Origin: Acidimicrobiia bacterium
GTDB taxonomy: Bacteria; Actinomycetota; Acidimicrobiia; IMCC26256; PALSA-555
Direction: 5' to 3'
Assembly: GCA_017853455.1 (NCBI GenBank)
Contig: JAFMJM010000034.1
Coordinates: 1-14,828, forward strand
DNA length: 14,828 nt
Numbering within the stretch: position 1 is the first letter of the stretch; each line of letters starts with the position of its first letter. Shown here one piece after another: positions 6,359 through 13,179 of this stretch. A program made the translations under genes and the position numbers. The notes under the pieces are model-generated. The model ran no database searches and was not told the origin of the DNA. It saw only the letters and a program-made list of their open reading frames with translations.

Positions 6359-7861
6359 GTGAGGCGCGGTCCGCGCCTCGTCCGTGGCCTCCTGGCCCTG
6401 GCCCTGGTCGCCGCCGGGACGATCGGTGTGCTCACCGCCGGGTCGGCCGGAGCCGCGGGCCGCAACGGCATCGTCGTGGTGCAGGTCGAGGGACTGCTCG
6501 ACCCGCCCACCGCGACATTGGTGCGCGACGCCGTGCACGCCGCCGAGGACGCCCACCGCACGATGGTCGTGCTCCAGATCGACTCGCGCGGAGCGGTCGA
6601 CGTCGACGTCGCCACGCTCGTGCAGACCGTCGTCGGATCGAAGATCCCGGTCGTGGCGTGGGCCGGTCCGTCGGGCGGCACGGTGCAGGGCGCGGCCACC
6701 CTGTTGTTCGAGGCGGCCGACCGCGCCTACGTCGCCCAGGGCGCGTCGGTCGGCCCCGCCGTGCCGGTCCGGCTCGACCGACCCGGCGATCCGCCCACGC
6801 GCGTCGTGGAGAACGACCTGTCGGGCCTCGCCGCCGACAACGAGCGCGACCCCGACGCCGCAGCCCGGCTCGCCACCGAGCGCCTGTCGCCGACGGAGGC
6901 GGCCGAGAGCGGAGCCGCCGACGGCGTCCGACCCACCCTCGGTGAGGTCGTGGTCAGCATGGACGGCGAGACCGTCCACACCGCGGTCGGCGACGTCACG
7001 CTGCGCACCGCGAAGGTCGTCGGCACCGGTGAGGACCGGCGCCGTCAGCCGAACCAGGAGGTGGTGTTCGAGGGCATGGGCCTCGGTCGTCAGCTCCAGC
7101 ACGGGCTGATCTCGCCGTCGCTCGCCTACTTCCTGCTCGTCGCCGGACTCGCGCTCATCGTGTTCGAGTTCTTCGCGATCAGCATCGGCCTCGTCGGTCT
7201 CGTCGGCGCGATCGCCGCGATCGCCGGGTGCTACGGCTTCTCCCACCTGCCCACGCACTGGTGGGCGGTGGCGGTCCTCGTGCTGGCCGTCGTCGCGCTG
7301 TCGGTCGACGTGCAGGCGGGAGCGCTCGGCTTCTGGTCGGGCGTGGGCACCGTGGGCCTGATCGTCGGGTCGGTGTTCCTCTACGGCGGCTCGTCGCGCC
7401 TCGACGTGCCGTGGTGGACGATCGTGCTCGTCGTCGGCGGCATGCTGCTGTTCTTCGCCTGGGGGTTGACCGCCGCGGTGCGGGCCCGCTTCTCGACCCC
7501 CACCGTCGGGCGCGAGGGGATGCTCGGCAAGATGGGGACCGCCGAGGTGGCCATCGCCCCCGACGGCGTGGCGCTCATCGACGGCGCCCGCTGGCAGGCC
7601 CGCACCAACCGGGCCACCCCGATCGCCGCCGGCGACCCGGTGCGGGTGATCGAGGTGGTCGGCCTGATCCTCGAGGTCGAGCCCGAGGAGGGCGGCGCCG
7701 AGGACCACCGCGAACGCCACGCCGAGCGCAAGCGGCAGCGGGAGGAGGCCCGGCGCCGGGCCGCCGAGGGTGCCGACCCGGCCGACGGCTCCACCACCCC
7801 GGACGGCCCCGCCCCGGGCCCCGACGCCGCCTCCCCGGAGGGTGACGACCCGTCGTCTTGA
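6359..7861 (+). CDS. Long-form NfeD family membrane protein with degenerate ClpP-class protease domain
   Basis: 500 aa with the layout of long NfeD (NfeD1b). It has an N-terminal signal or anchor (about 5-33), a ClpP/SppA-like serine protease fold (about 36-200), four or five transmembrane segments (about 255-375), and an NfeD C-terminal OB-fold (about 382-442, ending VVGLILEVEPEE). A charged, Pro/Gly-rich tail follows from 445. Active family members use a Ser-Lys dyad, with Ser in a motif like RAASAG. Here the equivalent stretch is GGTVQGAA, placing Gly111 at the serine position, and there is no lysine at all between residues 96 and 218. It is probably a non-proteolytic scaffold. NfeD proteins usually work with membrane SPFH/stomatin proteins; none is in the window. 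The GTG start has GGGGGA 8 nt upstream. Confidence 0.85.
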   Translation: MRRGPRLVRGLLALALVAAGTIGVLTAGSAGAAGRNGIVVVQVEGLLDPPTATLVRDAVHAAEDAHRTMVVLQIDSRGAVDVDVATLVQTVVGSKIPVVAWAGPSGGTVQGAATLLFEAADRAYVAQGASVGPAVPVRLDRPGDPPTRVVENDLSGLAADNERDPDAAARLATERLSPTEAAESGAADGVRPTLGEVVVSMDGETVHTAVGDVTLRTAKVVGTGEDRRRQPNQEVVFEGMGLGRQLQHGLISPSLAYFLLVAGLALIVFEFFAISIGLVGLVGAIAAIAGCYGFSHLPTHWWAVAVLVLAVVALSVDVQAGALGFWSGVGTVGLIVGSVFLYGGSSRLDVPWWTIVLVVGGMLLFFAWGLTAAVRARFSTPTVGREGMLGKMGTAEVAIAPDGVALIDGARWQARTNRATPIAAGDPVRVIEVVGLILEVEPEEGGAEDHRERHAERKRQREEARRRAAEGADPADGSTTPDGPAPGPDAASPEGDDPSS

Positions 7862-7888
7862 CAGGCCCGGCGGGTCCGCGGATACGGT
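7858..7888 (+). promoter_or_regulatory. whiB promoter embedded in the end of the NfeD gene
   Basis: A perfect TTGACA (7858-7863) overlaps the NfeD stop codon TGA (7859-7861). After 19 nt comes TACGGT (7883-7888), and the GTG start of whiB follows 8 nt later at 7897. The predicted start of transcription thus nearly coincides with the start codon, so the mRNA would be leaderless. Confidence 0.6.
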
Positions 7889-7896
7889 CCGCGGCC

Positions 7897-8202
7897 GTGT
7901 TGCTCGAGTCCCCGCCCTGGCAGGAACGTGCGGCGTGCCGAGGACCGATCGCCAAGGTCTTCTTCCCGCCGGACCACCCTGAGCCGCGCTCGGCGCGTGA
8001 CGCCCGTGAAGCGCGGGCGAAGGCGATCTGCCGCGCCTGCCCGGTGCGCCAGCCCTGCCTCGACTACGCCCTGTCGATCCGGGAACGCCACGGGGTGTGG
8101 GGTGGGACCTCCGAGTCGGAGCGACTCCGCCTGATCGAGCGGTCCGACCGGAGCGGTCCGACCGATCTCACCGACCTGACGCAGCGCCTCAGCGCGCGGT
8201 GA
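7897..8202 (+). CDS. WhiB-family [4Fe-4S] transcriptional regulator
   Basis: About 101 aa from GTG 7897. The four cluster cysteines are C14, C45, C48 and C54, with the family's CxxCxxxxxC spacing (CRACPVRQPC). The diagnostic GVWGG turn is at 66-70 and a conserved Trp at 8. A short Arg-containing C-terminal segment follows and would contact DNA or sigma factor. WhiB proteins sense O2, NO or redox state through the cluster and act at promoters bound to the primary sigma factor. The start was chosen because GTG 7897 lies 8 nt after a TACGGT -10 box; a TTG at 7858 would add 13 residues but overlaps the -35 box. Closeness to the paired ATPases recalls whiB4 next to Rv3679-Rv3680 in mycobacteria; orthology to whiB4 is unproven. 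Its last 14 bases overlap the selB end on the other strand. Confidence 0.93.
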   Translation: MLLESPPWQERAACRGPIAKVFFPPDHPEPRSARDAREARAKAICRACPVRQPCLDYALSIRERHGVWGGTSESERLRLIERSDRSGPTDLTDLTQRLSAR

Positions 8203-9994
8203 GTCCCGACGTCGGGCCCGGGATGCGGTCGTCGCCGCGCCGCCGGGTCACGCCGGTCCGGTCGAGCCAGGCGACGATCGGCAGCACGAACTTCCGCGAC
8301 GAGCCGAGGGTGTCGCGGACGTCGGCGACGGTCACCGAATCGCGCTCGGCGAGCAGCGCGACCACCTGACGCTTCGCGTCGGCGAGCGCTTCGGCCGCGA
8401 ACACGGTGCCATCGACGTCGACGAGCGCACCACTGCGCACCAGCGCGCGGACGAGCGCGATCGGCGCGTCGACCTCCGACGGCGCCGGCGGCGCGAACGG
8501 GCTGGCGGCGAAGCGCGCGACGACGGCGAGTGCCTCGGGGGAGTCGGCGACGGAGCCGACGTGCGCAGCGTCGCGGACGGTGCCGCGCTCGACCACCAGG
8601 TCGGGGGTGTCGACGAGCGCGGCCCGCAGGCGGTCGGGGTCGATGCGCAGCGCAGCCGCGACCCCGCCGAGGTCGAGCCCGGGCTCGGTCGGCCGGTCGC
8701 GGTGGTGGTCGGCCACGCGGCGGCGCACCTCGTCGCGCAGGCGCGTCCGTTCGGTGGGCGCCACGAGCCAGCCGTCGACCCGGTCGGCGTCACCGGCCGC
8801 GACGAGATCGGTCACCAGGTCGTGCAGCGCAGTCTCGGTGAGTCCGGTGCGCGCCGGCAGCTCGTCGAGCGCGAGCCACGGGTGGGTGGCGACGAGGCGC
8901 GGTCCGAGCGGGAGGGCGAGCCGGGCCGGCGCGTCGGCGAGGCGACCGCGCGGTTCGAGCTCGAGCACCTCGGCACCCGCGACGGTGCGGCCGCGGCCGG
9001 GGTCGCGCACCACCAGACGGTCGCCGGGGACGAGGGGGAGCGGGACCGGCAGCCGGAGCCGCGCGAAGCGGCCGTCGGGGTCGAGCCGGCGCAGGGTCGC
9101 GGCGTGCTCGCCGGAGCCGACGTAGACCTGCACCCGCGCGCGCCGGGGGAGATCGACGCCCGGGAGGGTGTGCAGGGCGACGTCGACGACCGTCGGGGTG
9201 CGCCACTGTCCGGGGCGCACCAGCGCGTCGCCGCGGGCGAGGTCGCGGTGCTCGACGCCGACCAGGTTCACCGCCACCCGGCTGCCCGGCTCGACCCGGG
9301 AGCGTGACTGCTTGGCCGACTCGAGGCCGCGTACCCGCGCGGTGAGCCCGCGCCCGGCCACCGCCAGCTCGTCGTCGACGGCGAGCGGTCCACCGGTGAG
9401 CGTGCCGGTGACGACGGTGCCCGCCCCCTTGGCGGCGAAGACCCGGTCGATCCACAGCCGGGGCCGGTCGGTGTCGGGCCGGGCCGGGGTGGTGGCCACC
9501 ACGGCGTCGAGCGCCGCGGCGAGGTCGGCCAGGCCGCGACCGGACCGGGCGTCGCAGACCACCACCGGCGCCGTGGCGAACGCCGTTCCCTCGACGTGCT
9601 CCTCGACGTCGAGGCGGGCGAGCTCGAGGGTCTCGTCGTCGACCAGGTCGGCCTTGGTGAGCGCGACCAGGCCGTGGTCCACGCCGAGGAGCTCGAGGAT
9701 GCGCAGGTGCTCCTCGGTCTGGGGCATCCACCCCTCGGTGGCGGCGACCACCAGCAGCGCCAGGTCGACCGCCCCGACCCCGGCGAGCATGTTCTTGATG
9801 AACCGCACGTGGCCGGGCACGTCGACGAAGGCGATCTCCGTGCCCGACGGCAGGGTCACGAACGCGAAGCCGAGGTCGATGGTGAGGCCGCGGGCCTTCT
9901 CCTCGGGGAAGCGGTCGGGGTCGGTCCCGGTGAGGGCCAGGACCAGCGACGACTTGCCGTGGTCGACGTGGCCGGCGGTGGCGACGGTGCGCAC
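8189..9994 (-). CDS. selB: Selenocysteine-specific translation elongation factor SelB
   Basis: 601 aa GTPase that delivers selenocysteyl-tRNA(Sec) to UGA codons marked by a SECIS element. Visible are the G1 motif GHVDHGKSS (8-16), the SelB-type segment EEKARGLTIDLGFA (31-44), G3 DVPGH (58-62) and G4 TKAD (113-116). EF-Tu-like beta-barrel domains come next (for instance KGAGTVVTGTLTGG). The long C-terminal part (about 370-601) corresponds to the winged-helix domains that bind SECIS RNA, including DTLGSSRKFVLPIVAWLDRTGVTRR near the end. The length is normal for SelB. The GTG start at 9994 lies 9 bases after the selA stop with only a weak AGG upstream, so translational coupling to selA is likely. 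No selenoprotein, selD or tRNA-Sec gene is seen in the window. Confidence 0.95.
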   Translation of the reverse strand: MRTVATAGHVDHGKSSLVLALTGTDPDRFPEEKARGLTIDLGFAFVTLPSGTEIAFVDVPGHVRFIKNMLAGVGAVDLALLVVAATEGWMPQTEEHLRILELLGVDHGLVALTKADLVDDETLELARLDVEEHVEGTAFATAPVVVCDARSGRGLADLAAALDAVVATTPARPDTDRPRLWIDRVFAAKGAGTVVTGTLTGGPLAVDDELAVAGRGLTARVRGLESAKQSRSRVEPGSRVAVNLVGVEHRDLARGDALVRPGQWRTPTVVDVALHTLPGVDLPRRARVQVYVGSGEHAATLRRLDPDGRFARLRLPVPLPLVPGDRLVVRDPGRGRTVAGAEVLELEPRGRLADAPARLALPLGPRLVATHPWLALDELPARTGLTETALHDLVTDLVAAGDADRVDGWLVAPTERTRLRDEVRRRVADHHRDRPTEPGLDLGGVAAALRIDPDRLRAALVDTPDLVVERGTVRDAAHVGSVADSPEALAVVARFAASPFAPPAPSEVDAPIALVRALVRSGALVDVDGTVFAAEALADAKRQVVALLAERDSVTVADVRDTLGSSRKFVLPIVAWLDRTGVTRRRGDDRIPGPTSGLTAR

Positions 9995-10003
9995 CGGACG
10001 GGC

Positions 10004-11368
10004 CTACGCCGGTCCGGCCCCGAGCGCGTCGCGCAGCGCCGCGGCGAGCCGGTCGTCGTCGGCGGGGTCGACGGTGCGCAGGTCGCACACGACGGCGCCA
10101 CGCTCGACCCGGGCCACGACGTCGTGGCGGCGCAAGCGGGCGACCGTGTCGTCGGCGTCGGGCACCGACCACGCCACGCCGACCGACGGGATGGTCAGCC
10201 CGGGCACCGATCCGCCGCCGGCGACCGCCTCGGTGTCGACCACCGAGCCTCCGGGGACGGCCGCCGCCAGACGGTCGGCCCGGTTGCGCAGCTCCGCGAC
10301 CGGCGCGGCGGCCATCCGCCACACCGGGAGGTCGGCGGCGCGGCCCTCGAGGTACTCGAGCGCCACGGCCTGGAGCATCGCCAGCGTCACCTTGTCGGCG
10401 CGCACCGCCCGGGCGAGCGGGTGGGCGGCGCAGGCGGCGACGAGGTCGGCCCGGCCCACGATCACCCCGGCCTGCGGACCGCCGAGGAGCTTGTCGCCCG
10501 AGAACGTGACGAGCGCCGCGCCGTCGGCGATCACCTGGCGGATGCCCGGCTCGTCGGCCAGCCACGGCGGGGGCGCAGCGAGCCACGGGGTGGTGGCGTC
10601 GAGCAGACCGGAGCCGGCGTCGACCATCACCGGCGGGCCGAGCCGGGCCAACTCGGTCACCGGTGTGGCCTCGGTGAAGCCGACCATGCGGTAGTTCGAC
10701 GCGTGCACCTTGAGCAGCAGCGCGGTCTCGGGCCGGAGCTGGGCCTCGTAGTCGGCGCAGCGGGTGCGGTTGGTGGTGCCGACCTCGATCAGCCGGCAGC
10801 CCGACTCCGCCATGATCTCGGGCACCCGGAAGCCACCGCCGATCTCGACCAGCTCGCCGCGCGACACGATCACCTCGCGTCCGCGCGCGACGGCGCCGAG
10901 CGCGAGCAGCACGGCGGCGGCGGTGTTGTTGACGACGATGCCGGCTTCGGCGCCGCACGCGGTGGCGAGCAGCGCGCCGGCGTGCGCGTGGCGCGAGCCG
11001 CGGGTGCCCTCGTCGAGTCGGTACTCGAGGTTGGCGTACCCGGTGGCCACCGATTCCGCCGCGGCGAACGCCGACTCGGGGATCGGGGCGCGCCCGAGGT
11101 TGGTGTGCACGATCACACCGGTGGCGTTGACGACCCGGTGCAGGAGCGCGCGCCGGCGGGTGGCGACCCGGTCACGGGCGTCGGCGACGACCGCGGCGAG
11201 CCGGGCGTCGGGGTCGGGGTCGGCGTCGGGGGTGACCGTCGCCCGGGCGTGGTCGACGGCGGCCCGGGCGCACTCCACCAGGAGCGGGTGCGGCAGGCCG
11301 TCGAGCGCGTCCACCACCCGGTCGACCCCGGGGAGGGTGCGGCGCGGGTCGGGGGGCGGGGTCGTCAT
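10004..11368 (-). CDS. selA: L-seryl-tRNA(Sec) selenium transferase SelA
   Basis: 454 aa PLP enzyme that converts seryl-tRNA(Sec) to selenocysteyl-tRNA(Sec) using selenophosphate. The PLP lysine is K293 in SGDKLLGGPQAG. Other family blocks are NATGVIVHTNLGRAP (81-95), YANLEYRLDEGTRGSRH (111-127), VVNNTAAAVLL (145-155) and MVDAGSGLL (248-256). The length is close to the usual 460 aa. It is first in the selA-selB operon and divergent from the NUDIX gene. The ATG at 11368 lacks a clear ribosome binding site but stands 8 nt after TACGCT, suggesting a leaderless transcript. Confidence 0.96.
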   Translation of the reverse strand: MTTPPPDPRRTLPGVDRVVDALDGLPHPLLVECARAAVDHARATVTPDADPDPDARLAAVVADARDRVATRRRALLHRVVNATGVIVHTNLGRAPIPESAFAAAESVATGYANLEYRLDEGTRGSRHAHAGALLATACGAEAGIVVNNTAAAVLLALGAVARGREVIVSRGELVEIGGGFRVPEIMAESGCRLIEVGTTNRTRCADYEAQLRPETALLLKVHASNYRMVGFTEATPVTELARLGPPVMVDAGSGLLDATTPWLAAPPPWLADEPGIRQVIADGAALVTFSGDKLLGGPQAGVIVGRADLVAACAAHPLARAVRADKVTLAMLQAVALEYLEGRAADLPVWRMAAAPVAELRNRADRLAAAVPGGSVVDTEAVAGGGSVPGLTIPSVGVAWSVPDADDTVARLRRHDVVARVERGAVVCDLRTVDPADDDRLAAALRDALGAGPA

Positions 11369-11376
11369 CGTCGTGC

Positions 11377-11382
11377 AGCGTA
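11377..11382 (-). promoter_or_regulatory. -10 box of a leaderless promoter for selAB
   Basis: TACGCT on the minus strand is followed by 8 nt and then the selA ATG. This fits TAnnnT at leaderless spacing. No -35 consensus is visible. Confidence 0.5.
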
Positions 11383-11417
11383 GGGCGGGCGCCGGTGCCG
11401 GAGCCGGGGCCCGCTCG

Positions 11418-11423
11418 TAGACT
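11418..11423 (+). promoter_or_regulatory. -10 box of a leaderless promoter for the NUDIX-MBL operon
   Basis: TAGACT is followed by 6 nt and then GTG 11430. The predicted transcript start falls on that GTG, favouring it over the adjacent GTG at 11427. It faces away from the selA -10 box 35 bases to the left. Confidence 0.55.
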
Positions 11424-11429
11424 CGGGTG

Positions 11430-12287
11430 GTGGAGCCCGGTGCCGTGATCCCCGAGGAAGCGGCGACCGTGATGCTGGTGCGCGACGCACCCCGGCTCGA
11501 GACCTTCATGATGCGGCGCAACCCACGCTCGGCGTTCGTGCCCGGCGCGCACGTGTTCCCGGGCGGCAAGGTCGATCCGGCCGACGCCGACCCGGCGGTG
11601 CGCAGCGGGGCGACCGGGCCCGACGACGCCGTCGCCGACGCCCGGCTCGACCGCGTCGGCGCCCGGCGCTTCTGGGTCGCAGCGGTGCGCGAGGCGTTCG
11701 AGGAGGCCGGGGTGCTGCTCGCCCGGCGCGCCGACGGCTCGGTGTTCGTCCCCGACCCCGCCGAGCGGATCGGCCTCGAGCAGGCCCGGCGGCGGGTGCT
11801 CTCCGCCGAGCTGCCGCTCGGTGCGGTGCTGGCCGAGCACGACCTCGTGCTCGACCTGGCGGCGTTGGTGCCGCTGGCGCACTGGATCACGCCCGAGGCG
11901 TCCGACCGCCGCTACGACACCTGGTTCTTCGTCGCGCACGCGCCGGCCGGGTACGACCTCGTGCACGCCGACGGTGAGATGGTCGACTCCGACTGGTTGG
12001 CCCCCGACGAGGTGCTCCGCCGCGCGCAGGCCCGGCGGATCGACCTGATCTACCCGACGGTCCGCACGCTGCTGCTCGCCCGGCGGTTCCCGACCGCCGA
12101 CGCCTTCGTCGACGCGGTGCACGACCGGTGGACCCGCCCCGACCCGTGGCGGGTGATGAACCCCGACCAGGGGTGGCAGCTCGACCTCGTCGACGACGAC
12201 GAGCACCGGGCCGACGACCGGGCGTCGGGATTCGTCATGGGCATGGAGCTCCCGCTCGGCGGGATCGTGCCGACGGTGGTGCGCTGA
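11430..12287 (+). CDS. NUDIX hydrolase with expanded NUDIX box (NUDT19/CoA-diphosphatase-like)
   Basis: 285 aa. FPGGKVD (43-49) opens the NUDIX box and REAFEEAGV (87-95) is its catalytic REUxEExGU core. About 35 residues are inserted between the two halves instead of the usual short GX5E spacing, as in the NUDT7/8/19-like branch. Family members hydrolyse nucleoside diphosphates linked to another moiety; this branch includes CoA and acyl-CoA diphosphatases, so that substrate is a guess. WFFVAHAP (165-172) is a core strand. The gene ends 1 base before the MBL hydrolase start, so the two form an operon. The start at GTG 11430 rests on the upstream -10 box; GTG 11427 would add one residue. Confidence 0.85.
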   Translation: MEPGAVIPEEAATVMLVRDAPRLETFMMRRNPRSAFVPGAHVFPGGKVDPADADPAVRSGATGPDDAVADARLDRVGARRFWVAAVREAFEEAGVLLARRADGSVFVPDPAERIGLEQARRRVLSAELPLGAVLAEHDLVLDLAALVPLAHWITPEASDRRYDTWFFVAHAPAGYDLVHADGEMVDSDWLAPDEVLRRAQARRIDLIYPTVRTLLLARRFPTADAFVDAVHDRWTRPDPWRVMNPDQGWQLDLVDDDEHRADDRASGFVMGMELPLGGIVPTVVR

Positions 12288-12288
12288 C

Positions 12289-13128
12289 GTGGCCGCCGAC
12301 TTCACGCCGGGCGTGACGCACGCGCTGTCGCCGCTGGTGCGCCGGATCGTGGCCCCCAACCCGGGGCCGTTCACCGGACCCGGGACCAACACGTACCTCG
12401 TCGGGATCGACGAGGTGGCGGTGATCGACCCCGGTCCCGACGACCGCGGGCACATCGACGCCGTGGTGGGCGCCGCGGTGGCCGACCGGGTGCGGTGGGT
12501 GCTGCTCACCCACTTCCACCCCGACCACGTGCCGGGGACGACTCGCCTGGTGAAGGCCACCGGTGCCGAGGTGCTGGCGTTCCGGCGCCCGCCGCGCGAC
12601 GTGGCGGTGACCGTCGACCGGTTCCTCGCCGACGGCGACACCGTCGAGGGCACCGAGTTCGGCCTCGACGTGCTCCACACGCCGGGTCACGCCCCCGAGC
12701 ACCTGTGCTTCCGGCTCGAGGAGGAACGCGCGCTGTTCACCGGCGACACCGTGCTGGGCGGCACCTGGTCGGTGATCAGCCCGAAGGCGGGCGGCGACAT
12801 GGACGACTACCTGGCGTCGCTCGGGCGCCTCGAGCGGATGCGTCTGCGGCGGCTCTACCCGGCCCACGGCGACGCCATCGACGACCCGAAGGCCCGCATC
12901 CGCGAGTACCTCGACCACCGTGCGTCACGCGAGCGGCAGATCCTCCGCCTCCTGAAGGGCGGCCCGCTGCGCATCCGCGAGATCGTGGAGATCGTCTACG
13001 CGGGTCAGGACCTGCACCCCCAGCTCGTGGTCGCGGCGGGCAACCAGGTGCACGCGCACCTGCTGCGGGCCAAGCGGGCGGGCAAGGTCACCGGGCGCTC
13101 GGCGACGACGGCCTGGTCGCTCGCCTGA
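12289..13128 (+). CDS. Metallo-beta-lactamase-fold hydrolase, LACTB2 / Rv3677c-like
   Basis: 279 aa. The dinuclear zinc site is intact: THFHPDH (74-80), H134 (TPGH), D153 (TGD) and H193 (PAHG). The C-terminal about 70 residues (LKGGPLRIREIVEIVY onward) form the winged-helix-like domain found in LACTB2-type proteins. LACTB2 itself is an endoribonuclease, while many bacterial relatives are annotated as hydroxyacylglutathione hydrolases. The true substrate here is unknown. It is cotranscribed with the NUDIX hydrolase, since only 1 base separates the stop from the GTG start and the ribosome binding site is poor, implying translational coupling. A hydrolase of this type also lies near the crp/whiB4 region in mycobacteria (from memory). 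Confidence 0.88.
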   Translation: MAADFTPGVTHALSPLVRRIVAPNPGPFTGPGTNTYLVGIDEVAVIDPGPDDRGHIDAVVGAAVADRVRWVLLTHFHPDHVPGTTRLVKATGAEVLAFRRPPRDVAVTVDRFLADGDTVEGTEFGLDVLHTPGHAPEHLCFRLEEERALFTGDTVLGGTWSVISPKAGGDMDDYLASLGRLERMRLRRLYPAHGDAIDDPKARIREYLDHRASRERQILRLLKGGPLRIREIVEIVYAGQDLHPQLVVAAGNQVHAHLLRAKRAGKVTGRSATTAWSLA

Positions 13129-13147
13129 CGGCGGCGTCGACGGCGGC

Positions 13148-13179
13148 GCCGCTGGGCCCGGCGCTCAGCCCAGTGCGGC
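13148..13179. terminator. Candidate bidirectional hairpin between convergent MBL and mrp genes
   Basis: GCCGCTGGGC (13148-13157) pairs with GCCCAG-TG-CGGC: a 6-bp CTGGGC/GCCCAG core, a 2-nt bulge, then 4 more pairs. The 10-nt loop contains the mrp stop codon (13165-13167). It sits where two convergent genes end 36 bases apart and is nearly symmetric, so it could stop transcription from either side. No T-tract is present. Confidence 0.4.

Noticed and set aside
7858..7896. TTG start for whiB adding 13 residues
   Set aside because: The TTG is the start of the TTGACA -35 box and overlaps the NfeD stop; GTG 7897 has leaderless spacing and gives a normal WhiB N-terminus.
9596..11383. Long plus-strand open frame opposite selA/selB
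   Set aside because: Its His/Asp/Gly/Val-rich composition is the antisense of a well-supported gene; no motif or start signals.
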